From the NCBI GenBank assembly GCA_002633005.1, contig NMRA01000866.1, positions 37,120 through 101,119 on the forward strand: DNA of 64,000 nt, in the 5' to 3' direction. The notes below the pieces were generated by a model. The model saw only the letters and a program-made list of their open reading frames with translations, had not been told where the DNA came from and ran no database searches. Positions 12,001-21,187 of this stretch are shown here, in pieces. The position numbers were made by a program, and so were the translations under genes. Position 1 is the stretch's first letter. Every line of letters starts with the position of its first letter. Source of the DNA: Phoronis australis (taxonomy: Eukaryota > Phoronida > Phoronidae).

Positions 12001-15000
12001 CGGTGTTCAGGGAGTCCGCCCCCTGATCCAAACATGTCTATTACACAAGGGAATTTACCGTCACCTACAAAAGAAGAATTCCAGGATGGAAAAGTCGTTA
12101 ATAACTGTTAATATGTCAAATGGTGTTAATAGGTCAAATTGTGTTAATAGGTCAAATTGTGTTAATAGGTCAAATTGTGTTAATAGGTCAAATTGTGTTA
12201 ATAGGTCAAATTGTGTCCAGTAGCATTTAAGGCCTGGGCCACCTTCATTGCCAAGAATTGATTAGAATTTCTAAAAAATGATTGAAGTGTTAAGTGTAGA
12301 GCCGTAAAACTATATATTTTTAAAATCCTTGAGGATCAAAGAATCTTCTCAGTGTAGCTGAAATGCAATGACCAGATATTTGTAATCATGTAGTTGCATC
12401 TGGAATTTTGTTTTAAGGTAATTTAGCCAGACTCACCTGATTTTTCCAAACAATGACATCTTGATTTTTGACAGCAGAGTTCTTGGGCTAAAAAGCCATA
12501 AAAGAAAATCCCAGAGACTGTTATGCACTAGCTAATTTGTTAATTTGCTAAGTTTCATCTAAAATAAAACTTTTTTATGGAAACTACAGCTATCCCTAAG
12601 AAAAGTAAAGATTTGTCATCTCAGCGTTGTTTTCGTGTACAATATGAGATTCTGTGATGACCGAAGATTTAAAAATATGCAGTTTTATGGGTGTGCAGTT
12701 AATACTTAAATAGTTGATCTTAAAATTCAACCTGTCAAAATTAAGATAGCCCAAAAGATACTTTTCCGTTGTTTTAACAAGTTAAAAACACAAGCATTGA
12801 CCCCGCCAGGTCGACTGGATAAGGCACCCGATTGGTTCTCCATGACCACCTCCTGCTTATAAACCAATCATATGTCTTAGCTGGATGATCCGGGCAATGA
12901 GTTTTCACCGATCGAAAGTTAGGACTAAAACAAGAATATTGGAAAATAACAACATGGTAAATATTTGAGTTTTTGCTACCAACTTTTTAACTTTGAAAAA
13001 TATGGGTGACATTCAATCACATGCAGTTATTTTAAGGTGCATCATGAGAAATTCACAAGGAAATGTTTATTAATTTAATAAATTCTTTTGTCTTGGAAAC
13101 ATTGATGTAGTGTTGAATGAGCATTAGGTGACCTAACTGGTTTTTGTTAAAAATATTTTATGAAACCTTGAACAAATAAGTGAAGTCGTATCAAAAGGCG
13201 ATCATCAAAGGGCTATCCCTTGAGAAATGTACTTAATATGCAACCAATGGTGACGGAGATTACTTTCTACAACAAAACCATTACCTTTAGGCAAGAACAG
13301 CCGCCCTCGTATATTTCCAGCTCTAACAGGTATTCTGTCAACTGCACTGGGTTTCAGGTACCACCTCTGAATTTGGCACTCAGCTAAACTTTTCAGTGAC
13401 TGAGACTCGTAGTTTGAACACAGCACATCCCAGTCTTGCCAACCATCGTATGTGTTGATGTTTAAATAGAATGGAGTTGTGACGTCTTTTTTAAGCAACC
13501 GTGTGCCAGGTCGCTGATTGGGCTCGAGTCTCAAACTCCATAACAAACCGACGCCGTCAATACCTGCCAATAACAAAACAAGTGATCTTGAGTCACTGTC
13601 CAACATTTCAAAAAATGCCATCCACCTGTCACCCACCAAGTCTATTCAAAACTGTTTTATGGCATTATTCATACATTAGCATAGGCAATGCAAAGCATTT
13701 AAATGCGCCCACAAGTGCTCAATACAGAGTATGCTTCAGGGGGTGTTTATTAGGTTCATGTATACAATTTGACTACTTTAGCCACTATTCATCAACATAT
13801 TTTGATAAAAAGTGACAGCTACAGAATTACAGGCAATAGGGGTACTAGCTAAGAATAATCGAATAGGCTTGAAAAGCACCAGGTGCCAGCACATTTTTGC
13901 CACATGCCTCTCCATCAGTAACTACAATAATCGAATATCCCCAAAAAGCACCAGGTGCCGACACATTTTGCCACATATCTCTTCATCAAGTTTCGGCAAA
14001 ATTGGTTACATGTTTTTTTCAAAAACTGATGAACAAAGAATTAGTTGTCGAAAACTAAAATGGCCAACACGGAATGTCATGGTAATCAAATCCGTCAGAA
14101 AACTGACTGGTTCCCGAACATCCCCGGATCGCCATAAAACACCGAACGTAATTTAACCAAACCTACCAAGCGATTTTTAGAAAATCAATGGATAAGCAAC
14201 GGTAAAAAGATACGGACAATGGGCAGAACACTGACAAGATGCAACCATATTTTTGTAGGTACATCAAAAGAATTGTGCATACTAACAGTCAAAGTTTGGC
14301 TACCGTAACTTTGTTACTTCAAAACGCGTAATTCAAAAACTGCAGTTGAAAGAAAATCTTAAACACCTTTTAGATTTGCAATCAACTTGTTCCTTAGTTA
14401 AATAAGAGATGATTTTAGGTGCTGGAAATATTGCATACTAATTGTGCAGTATTGCTTGGTTTTGCTACTACAGAGTTATTGCAGGCATCCAAACTGGTCT
14501 CAATCAATAACGAAGTGTTAACCATTTCCAAGTCCAGTAACAATACCTCATCTAAGTAATGCGAAAAGTCAGGATCTGACAGCGGTGCGTTCTTTGCAAA
14601 AAGCAAGATCCCTCAAAATCACATAGGTGAGACGAGTTTTCAAGAGTACGCTAAGGTGTTCACTAGCATACCTTAGCAACGGGGCGGCCACTAAAGTGAT
14701 TGGTCTGTGAGGTTGGGATGTTGAATTATGGGATAGAATTCACCGTTTCCGTTCCATTACAGGTGATTTCTCGCCACATATGCAGCGCTACTTTCTTGAG
14801 CCTACGAAATGCACTCGCATCTCAATCAAATCAAAGTAAAATTCCATGTACTTCGACAGTACCCGAGTTTATAGCCGCATTTTAAAGTTCCCGTCGTCCG
14901 GGCAATAACTTCCATGTTTATAGTAGACACATACCCGTGTATGTTCCTCCTTCGCTGGGTGCCTCTGAAACATCGAGTTCACCAGACGAGTTGGCAATAA

Positions 15001-17193
15001 AGTAACCAAAAGAGCTGTATCGTTTCTCACCCTCAACCATAGTAGCGTGTAATGTGAATTTCTGCTTGGGTGACAGTTTGGACACTTTGATTTTTACCTA
15101 TGTGGAATAAATTACATAATATTGAAGACATCAACTTCTCAATTTGCACTTTGTTTTCGACCATGCAGTCTAATTATACACATAGGCGGACATTAGATTC
15201 ATACTCCATTACTTAGATTACGTGTGAGCTTGATTGATGTAAAATGTCACCTAAGTAAGTATCAACAGTCAACCAATAAAAGTATTTTCTTAACTTTGGA
15301 GTCGGGAATTTATTCACCTCATTCCCACACTGTGCCATTCTCGTAACTAACGTGACAATGCGTATTTGGTAAAACGTCCTTTATTTTCCTGCAATAACCA
15401 AAAACTGTGTCTGGGATTTTCCATAACATGAGCCAATTATGTTTAGTGTGAAAGCCAAACTTTAGGGCTCGGCAATTTTCTAAATTATATGAATCTTGAC
15501 CTTTGAACAATGAAAGCTCCAATGAAATTTGAGACGATGGGAGATTGTTCTGTACGAAACTTCAAACACGGTAAAAATAAATGTAATCTTTCTCCAAACA
15601 TCACATTCCAAAGTTTGAAGTCATAAAAGCAATCGCTGAAGAATGCAACTTTGTGTCAACACTCAGGACACTCTCCCTTTTCTCATCGATTTATGTTTGA
15701 AATTACACTAGACGATCATGACAGCTACCGCAATAATCAAGTTTTCTTCTCTTTCATTTAATTTTTCAAAAACAGCGTAAAATTTATCAAAGTGATACAA
15801 AGTCATTGCCTCATTTTGCACTAAAATTTAAAGTGCGTTGTCAAAAGCCCCCTGTAGGTGGAGTTAACACTTGAGGTTGACACATGGTCCACCACATAAC
15901 TTTTGATCGAAGTACTCACAATTATGAAATTGCCATCAAATTGTTCCTTAATGAAACTAGATTTGATTTCTGAGCTTAGAAGGAATTGACAATTCGTTAT
16001 TTGAAGACCAAGCTCTGGAAGATGGCCAGTCACAGCATGTGATTTTTAAATGCGCCATGTCATGGTGTCAAAAAATAATGATTTACCAAGCTCTGAAAGA
16101 TGGCCTTGCAGTCACAGCATGTGATTTTTAAATGCGCCATGTCATGGTCTCAAAAAATAAAGATTGATTATATTTTTGCAAGCTCAGAAATCTCCTGCAG
16201 TGTCATTTGAGTAAGAAACAAGTTGAGTCTAACTTAACAGCATGGTCCAACTTTTTGTGCATGGCCGGGTAAAGTCTTTGTGATGTGTCTCTTCCTCATG
16301 CTAACTTTTTGTCTAGTATCCTGCTTCCATGGAGGCTGGGTGTTAGGCAACTCGTAGGCTCTCAGCTGCAGGTGAGGCAGAGGATGCAACACTCCTCAAC
16401 TTTTTGGTCACCATTAACTTTTTCACCACGTCGCACTGACGTCACGTGACTCAGGCCACAATAAAAGACTGATTAGGTACACCCTGAAGACCTGGTAGAG
16501 TGACCACAATCTTTACTGGCCAGAATTGAGTCACGGTGGTCCCTGTATAGACACCTGAAGGCTGACACTTGCTTCAGTGAACCACGTTCAGTGTCTGACT
16601 AAAGCATAGGTGGATTCAGAAGAGGTTAAGGGGGTCATGACCATCTTTTCCCCTTGATTTTGATGATATCACATCTAGAATTTTTCAAATTGCTGACTTG
16701 GACTCCCTTTTTAAAAAATCCTTGATCTGACCCCAACTTTTTAAAAATCCTGGATCAGCCCCAGTAAATAGTCTCCAGAGTCATGATAATGATAGTGATT
16801 ACAACTCTCTCCGCATAAATTCATGCTTCAGTCGATGATATCTGCTGTATTTTGAAATGAGAAACTTTTTATGAGGGTACGTCATCGCCTACGCAATTAC
16901 ATCGCCCTGGATGCTGCATGCATACAGGGACCCCTTACTGGCCAACCGAGAGGCTACGTGTTGCCTAGTCATTGCCTAGTGTAGACAGCTTACGGCTGGC
17001 TAGATGCGAGACAGCGCTACCGGCGTGGACGTTGGTCATGGATTTGCAGACAACTCACCGGTTTATCAATAAGATCAACTTCAGGATGAACTACAAGCTG
17101 TACATATCTGACACGCTGACCAAATTGTTTCTGGGAACAAACGCATCGACTTAGTAATCGCCAGCAGTATCCTCGCATCCTCAACATGTTCAT
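2891..17193 (-). CDS. Acyl-CoA thioesterase / BAAT-family alpha-beta hydrolase, complete nine-exon gene
   Basis: Predicted to hydrolyse (or transfer) acyl groups from acyl-CoA. Exons, in coding order: 17193-17059, 15097-14935, 13563-13285, 12064-11892, 10696-10580, 10296-10211, 8161-8071, 4042-3838, 3036-2891. All junctions are GT-AG and phases join without a break, giving 1395 nt (464 aa), close to ACOT1/2/4 (about 420-480 aa). Residues about 40-190 form the BAAT N-terminal beta domain; the rest is the hydrolase. Visible catalytic residues are S273 in GVSGG, an Asp in SGDDR (363/364) and H398 in YPGAGH. The first ATG follows an in-frame stop and opens an Arg-rich leader lacking acidic residues, like mitochondrial ACOT2. 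There is no C-terminal SKL-type peroxisomal signal. Introns carry many repeats. BAAT-type amino-acid conjugation cannot be excluded, although the nucleophile here is Ser rather than the Cys of BAAT. Confidence 0.93.
3838..4042 (-). CDS. Thioesterase exon 8: catalytic Asp and His
   Basis: Encodes residues 349-416 plus one base of Asp417. [10 protein letters not shown] aligns with the ILLIVGQDDH catalytic-Asp segment, and [16 protein letters not shown] with CYPGTGHYIEPPYFPL, giving H398. Flanked by CTTCAG and GTATGG. Confidence 0.95.
6135..6203 (-). repeat. tRNA-derived SINE or tRNA pseudogene
   Basis: On the minus strand GTGCCAC and GGGGCAC can pair as an acceptor stem (6 of 7), there is a TGCCACCTAGTGG A-box-like element, and GGTTCGAGTCC is a perfect B box. 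The anticodon arm is CTTC-loop-GAAG. The D arm is poor, so it is unlikely to be a functional tRNA. Copy number cannot be judged in one window. Confidence 0.6.
6779..8055 (+). repeat. CTCF-motif repeat, copy 2, in thioesterase intron 7
   Basis: Aligns with copy 1 from its head (AAATGCGCCCAC near 6800). Cores begin near 6867, 6982, 7121, 7260, 7395, 7537 and 7829; the one expected near 7687 has lost its first half (GTGGTGCAAACTACG). Core spacing is 115-150 bp. The 3' end (7918-8050) is a GGACG-rich stretch followed by GACGGCATAATGCC and a small hairpin, CCACATA...TATGTGG. The repeat stops about 20 bp from the exon 7 splice donor. Confidence 0.9.
8071..8161 (-). CDS. Thioesterase exon 7
   Basis: Encodes residues 318-348, a weakly conserved stretch that in ACOTs links the strand after the elbow to the catalytic-Asp strand. 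It is supported by exact phase fit with exons 6 and 8 and by clean splice sites (CATTTAG, GTAAAA). The donor lies only about 15-20 bp from the end of the CTCF-motif repeat at 6779-8055. Confidence 0.82.
8834..8925. repeat. 40-bp tandem repeat, 2.3 copies
   Basis: GAGTAATCAGTGTA begins at 8834, 8874 and 8914; the units share CCATTCGGCCC and TGGTGTCAT. Thioesterase intron 6. Confidence 0.85.
10211..10296 (-). CDS. Thioesterase exon 6
   Basis: Encodes residues 290-317 plus two bases of Met318. [10 protein letters not shown] aligns with the ITAAVVINGS strand after the nucleophile elbow. Flanked by TTGTAG and GTGAGT. Confidence 0.88.
10580..10696 (-). CDS. Thioesterase exon 5: nucleophile elbow
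   Basis: Encodes residues 251-289, in phase 0 at both ends. It carries [18 protein letters not shown], aligned with the GVGLLGISKGGELCLSMA elbow of ACOTs; S273 is the predicted catalytic serine. Flanked by TTTCAG and GTTAGT. Confidence 0.94.
10995..11110 (+). repeat. Solo module of the CTCF-motif repeat
   Basis: CCACTAGGGGGCGC at 11015-11028 followed by GAATATGCTGAATCCATCTG and AAAATGGCAACGTG, i.e. one type B module alone in thioesterase intron 4. Confidence 0.75.
11415..11480 (-). repeat. tRNA-like 3' half, probable SINE fragment
   Basis: Minus strand AAGTTCGAATCC is a perfect B box, preceded by GTTGCGACCGCAGGCGT like an anticodon arm. No convincing A box. Confidence 0.4.
11892..12064 (-). 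CDS. Thioesterase exon 4: start of hydrolase domain
   Basis: Encodes residues 193-250. [20 protein letters not shown] matches the VDMFGTGGGLLEYRASLLA signature of ACOT/BAAT proteins, and FEDLPKTW matches YEDLPKTM. The donor is GTAAAAG directly after EYFE, giving phase 0 into exon 5. Reading past that donor meets a stop, which supports the splice. Confidence 0.94.
12113..12216. repeat. 18-bp minisatellite, six units, each with AGGTCA
   Basis: Unit AGGTCAAATTGTGTTAAT. Perfect AGGTCA starts lie at 12131, 12149, 12167, 12185 and 12203, plus ATGTCA at 12113. It ends about 50 bp upstream of the exon 4 acceptor of the thioesterase gene, in intron 3. Confidence 0.95.
13285..13563 (-). CDS. Thioesterase exon 3: end of BAAT domain
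   Basis: Encodes residues 100-193. [12 protein letters not shown] corresponds to the GLLWALEPE segment of ACOTs, and [10 protein letters not shown] to the RGTLFLPP segment that leads into the hydrolase domain. Flanked by TTGGCAG and GTAATG; enters and leaves in phase 1. Confidence 0.94.
13670..13770 (+). repeat. Head fragment of the CTCF-motif repeat
   Basis: GCAATGCAAAGCATTTAAAT followed by GCGCCCAC resembles the first ~80 bp of the copies at 1 and 6779. A weaker match lies near 10725-10790 (GTGCCCACAATGC). No core motif is retained in either. Confidence 0.45.
13855..13990. repeat. Imperfect ~72-bp direct duplication
   Basis: AAGCACCAGGTGCC followed by ACATTTTGCCACAT occurs twice, starting near 13877 and 13949. 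Thioesterase intron 2. Confidence 0.7.
14935..15097 (-). CDS. Thioesterase exon 2: BAAT N-terminal domain
   Basis: Encodes residues 46-99 plus the first base of Gly100. It begins [10 protein letters not shown] and runs through [11 protein letters not shown], which matches the ARGELDL-type segment of ACOT proteins. The acceptor is CACATAG and the donor GTATGT; phase 1 matches exon 3. Confidence 0.93.
16005..16164. repeat. Direct duplication of about 80 bp
   Basis: CAGTCACAGCATGTGATTTT followed by AAATGCGCCATGTCATGG appears twice in tandem. Thioesterase intron 1. Confidence 0.85.
17059..17193 (-). CDS. Thioesterase exon 1: start codon and basic leader
   Basis: Encodes residues 1-45. ATG at 17193-17191 is the first ATG after an in-frame TAG; a second ATG lies two codons on. 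Residues 5-30 contain six Arg, one Lys and no acidic residue, as in a mitochondrial presequence. The exon ends VDLIDKP at a GTGAGT donor, and the family's N-terminal domain continues in frame in exon 2. Confidence 0.8.
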
Positions 17194-18124
17194 GGTTCGG
17201 CAGCGATTGCACTGGCACCAAGGACTGTAGGCCTACTACACTCCTTGCTCGCAGTACTTCTACGTGTTGACTTGACTCGGGTCCTGTCACTTGTCTAGCC
17301 CTATGCTATGGCTATGGCTACTAGTACTAGGCCTCGTTTTTTTCGACAATGGCAGAGCAGCCAAAGTATAGACTATGGTCAAAACACATAATATACCACG
17401 ACAGCTGAAATCTCAAGCCACTTTAAAACACTGGTCTAGTGGTCCGAGCATACACATCTTAAAAGAGAACGCCACCCGATTTAATTAGTCTTTTTTACCG
17501 TTTTAATCGGTCTATATCCTATACGGTCGACCTCCCCTTGCCGAGAGGTGTCGCGTTAACCTCCTGTGAGGAAGGTGAGAAACGACGCAGCGACGTCAGT
17601 GGTTCGTCTGCAGAGTTATGCCGCTATTGGGGTGCATTGTTCCCGCTTATCCGAACTATGAAGCTACGACAGATCTGCCAAGGGGGTATAACAACTTTGC
17701 TGGAGGTTGGTTGAAATTTTGCTTGAGATTGGACAAATTTGCTCGAGATTTGCTTGAGGTTCCTGGCGGTATCTTCACTAACTATCAAACTTTATAAATC
17801 CTAAAATATAAGACTATATATAAAAAACATTTTATTTCATGAAAACGATATTATATCGTCTTTATAATAAAGAACACCCATAATAATGTCAATACAATTG
17901 AGTAGGTCTTCGGCTAGTAATTACAAGACCGACATCACTCAATTTTTATGAACTTTAGTAATTCCAAGTTGCTTTCTTAGCATTGTTTCAACTTATGCGT
18001 TGGTTTGCTTGGTCGGAACTCATGGCAAGGTACTTTAAAGAACTGATTTACTTTACATAAGCGTAGAAAACTAGGTTTTTGAATGTTTACAACTAAAAAA
18101 TTCAGTTTGCGTGAGATAGCTTAA

Positions 18125-19186
18125 AAGGGGACTGTAGTCAAAATAATGTTGCAGTTAATCGGTTCTAACATACAAATAAAACTCACATTTGCCCGACTTG
18201 CGTGCCAAACTAAAGCCAATTCGTATTCATGGTCAAAACACTGAATTCTGAAAGCGATCGCTGATTGGCTGATGTGTCAGTGACGTGAACGGCGGGGTAT
18301 CGGCTGCTGTGCACATTCATTGCTTATGTCATATTTGAAGAGTTTACATCGTAATTTATCATTGTATCAATCGTCCTTATTTTTTNNNNNNNNNNNNNNN
18401 NNNNNNNNNNNNNNNNNNNNNNNNNNNNNNNNNNNNNNNNNNNNNNNNNNNNNNNNNNNNNNNNNNNNNNNNNNNNNNNNNNNNNNNNNNNNNNNNNNNN
18501 NNNNNNNNNNNNNNNNNNNNNNNNNNNNNNNNNNNNNNNNNNNNNNNNNNNNNNNNNNNNNNNNNNNNNNNNNNNNNNNNNNNNNNNNNNNNNNNNNNNN
18601 NNNNNNNNNNNNNNNNNNNNNNNNNNNNNNNNNNNNNNNNNNNNNNNNNNNNNNNNNNNNNNNNNNNNNNNNNNNNNNNNNNNNNNNNNNNNNNNNNNNN
18701 NNNNNNNNNNNNNNNNNNNNNNNNNNNNNNNNNNNNNNNNNNNNNNNNNNNNNNNNNNNNNNNNNNNNNNNNNNNNNNNNNNNNNNNNNNNNNNNNNNNN
18801 NNNNNNNNNNNNNNNNNNNNNNNNNNNNNNNNNNNNNNNNNNNNNNNNNNNNNNNNNNNNNNNNNNNNNNNNNNNNNNNNNNNNNNNNNNNNGTATCACT
18901 TTGTGTTGCCTTGGCTCAAACAGGTATCCCTTGTGACCCGAAATTTCACACTAAAATTTCTTATTCCGACAATATAAAAAACGCTACTTGATTGCACGCT
19001 AACACAGGACAGTGACTTTGCCCCCGCCAAATACGTCACGAGACTAAGCAGCGCTCCAAGCCGGTAATTTTTTGAGCTTCGTTAGAGAACATAAGTTTCA
19101 TTTTTGGTGTTGAATTATTTGTGAAATTAATCAACAATTCATAGAAAACTATCCAGAATTTATTCAGAATAAAATACAGTTCCCTT
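18125..19186 (+). mobile_element. Kolobok-like element 2, copy A, nested in element 1 and holding an assembly gap
   Basis: Flanked by TTAA (18121-18124 and 19187-19190). Terminal repeats AAGGGGACTGTAGTC and AAGGGAACTGTATTT (from the right end). 18125-18385 and 18893-19186 align with the two ends of copy B (45425-46919). The 507 N fill what is about 940 bp in copy B. No coding region recognised. Confidence 0.85.
18386..18892. other. Assembly gap (507 N)
   Basis: The gap falls inside a dispersed transposon whose other copy has about 940 bp at this place, so either its stated size is nominal or this copy is internally deleted. Confidence 1.
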
Positions 19187-19519
19187 TTAAGGCTCGCGTG
19201 AGTGCGTGAGGCAGTCGTGGCCGGCCAATGCGTGAGACGGCAGGAAGTTTGAGTTGGGAGCCGGGGGGGGGGAGGCCAGGGCACGGGAATAACCAGAATT
19301 TCAACGGATGCGCGCGCCCAGCCTAAAATGTGAGGACGCAAAGGCCTCGAATGTTTGGGTTTGCGGAACTGTTGACTAAAGAAAAAAAAAAACGTAAAAC
19401 GGGGTTTGTTCAGGGCCTATGCGTTTATTTACCCCCGACGAGCCGCTGCTTGCGCGCACCCGAACTCCCAAATGGTACAAATGGTATCTGGTAGAATTTT
19501 AGGGCAGGCCATTGACCCC

Positions 19520-19545
19520 TTGGCCCCCCTCTAAATCCGCCACTG
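19520..19545 (-). repeat. End fragment of the GGCGGATTTAG MITE
   Basis: Minus strand CAGTGGCGGATTTAGAGG followed by a G-run matches the MITE terminus. A similar end (CAGTGGCGGATCTAGGAT) lies on the plus strand at 49216-49250. Confidence 0.5.
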
Positions 19546-21187
19546 GACTAGCTCACGCGAGATGCGTGAGACTTGGCAGGTTGGCTACCGACGAAGAAAG
19601 CGGGTATATCATTTTTTCGACTTCCTCGAGAGCCCAAAATGCTTAGGAAGTGGCTCGCGGTAGTGAAGAATGAAAGGTACGCTGTTAATAGTAAGTATGA
19701 GGTCGTCAAACATCTCCGTGTCTGTCTCAGGCCGGCATTTCGTCGACAGTGTCTCTGAAGAATTTCGGCTTACCAAAGAACTAACCATACATGTACGTTC
19801 CGTTGTCTGTGCATGTTGACGGCGCCTCTCTAGTATTTCTTGATCAGTGTATTCCCGTTCGAACTGATAGCCTGTGAAACCTAACGATCCGACCCGTGAA
19901 GTCTTCGTCGGATGAGCTCTTGGCTTGACTACTAAGTCGGGATAGTGACGCCGGGCGAGTTGCCATGTATTCTGCGTTCTGTTTCAAAATGAATTATTCT
20001 CCGAACTAATGCTTATATAAAACTGAAACAAAGCCTGTCTCATTTGATACAATTTGTAATGCCTTTACAGTATTCGTGAGGACAAATGTTGAGAAGCCAG
20101 CAATAAATAACCACTGCGTTTCTTGGCTTTTGATGCCGGCAATGAATAAAGGTAATTCAGTGACCGGGCACCGAGGGCGTGTGAGCGCATGCTAATTCAG
20201 TGTTTGCTGACAGTATGGTCACATGTTAGGGGAATCTTTATTTAGAAATACAAATACATTATTCAAATAATTGTTAATGTACAACCTTTGCCCTGACGGT
20301 CAGTGGAAGGCAGGGGAACCCGACTTCGCGGCCCCCGACAAGTAAGTAGATTTTCAGTTTCGTAGCTAATTCACGTAAATAATTGCGTGCACATTATTTC
20401 TTTGGCTCACTATTATCGGTGTTGTAGTGGAGCGTAGGTGCACGTAAGCGCAACCAACCACCTTTTGGCATTTGAACGTAGCGCCTACGCACCGTAAGTT
20501 ACGTTATGTGCTCAAGGTGATACGGTGGGCTTTCGGCGCCTACTTACCTCTACTTTTACCACTACAGCACTGATATTATAGTCTTTTCGTGACTGGAGGT
20601 TTAGTTTCCATCTCAAGCTGGTTTATGTTCGTGCCAGTCCCGGCGGCTGCCGGGCCTGATTGGGTTCTGAGCCACTGGCCGGGATAACAAGCGTTTTGTG
20701 TGTTTAGAACTCAAAAAATCACAAGTCTAAACAACACAGATCTAGATTCTCTTATCTGTATTTCACGGAAGAATGCTTCGAATTTATCTCCGAACAGACC
20801 CCAAACTCCTGCTACGGACCTTGGTAAATTAGCCTGCCGAACTTTGTAGGCTACGGTGTGTCCAAACACCAATAAATCCGTAACAGCGAAATAAAACAAC
20901 ACGTTTTTATAAGAACTCGGTGTATTTTTAAGGGTTTTACATCGAAGTTTGGTGATTTATTGGTGTTAAACGATAAATTCTACCGATAAGCTGACACCAG
21001 TAACCCGTGTTGTGAACTGCTGAACTGACTGCGTGTGAAACCAATGACGTCATTGGATGAGTTCAACACTGACCTCCGTCTGCCGTTAGGTGTCAGGTAA
21101 CGCAACCGTACGTGCCGTTATCGAGTAGAACTACTCGATCTAAATTGATACAAAATAGGTTGTTTTTTGAGTGGCATTCTCATTTAA

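Larger units (their letters stand above)
17618..19780 (+). pseudogene. THAP zinc-finger remnant of element 1, split by insertion
   Basis: ATG at 17618 opens MPLLGCIVPAYPN; the second zinc Cys is Tyr here, whereas copy B has CIVPAC. After the foreign insert the domain resumes at about 19589 with GISFFRLPREP and LRKWLAVVKNERYAVNS, ending at a perfect GTAAGT donor. Further on, after a frameshift, VC and then GRHFVDSVSEEF give the C-x2-H part. This is the C2CH THAP DNA-binding domain found at the N-terminus of Kolobok and P-element transposases. Confidence 0.75.
17463..21183 (+). mobile_element. Kolobok-like element 1, copy A (interrupted by a nested insertion)
   Basis: Flanked by TTAA (17459-17462 and 21184-21187). 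Terminal inverted repeats read AAGAGAACGCCACCC and, from the other end, ATGAGAATGCC. Collinear, in reverse orientation, with copy B at 59733-61423, except that 17660-19588 is foreign to copy B. Element orientation is given by the THAP-coding remnant. Sequence 20700-21180 aligns with 59740-60190 of copy B. No intact transposase remains. Confidence 0.85.

Noticed and set aside
12800-12850. AGGTCGACTGGATAAGGCAC, resembling a tRNA-Arg D arm
   Set aside because: No B box or acceptor pairing downstream.
15823-15870. Minus-strand ACCTACAGGGGGC as another CTCF site
   Set aside because: Lacks the CCAC half and lies outside the repeat family; too weak to list.
18320-18991. Long frames spanning the N run
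   Set aside because: Open only because N has no stops; the flanks are non-coding transposon ends.
20711-20902. 63-codon minus frame in element 1 copy A, similar to a plus frame near 60010-60130 in copy B
   Set aside because: Similarity follows from element homology; single-base indels shift the frame between copies, so no coding constraint is visible.
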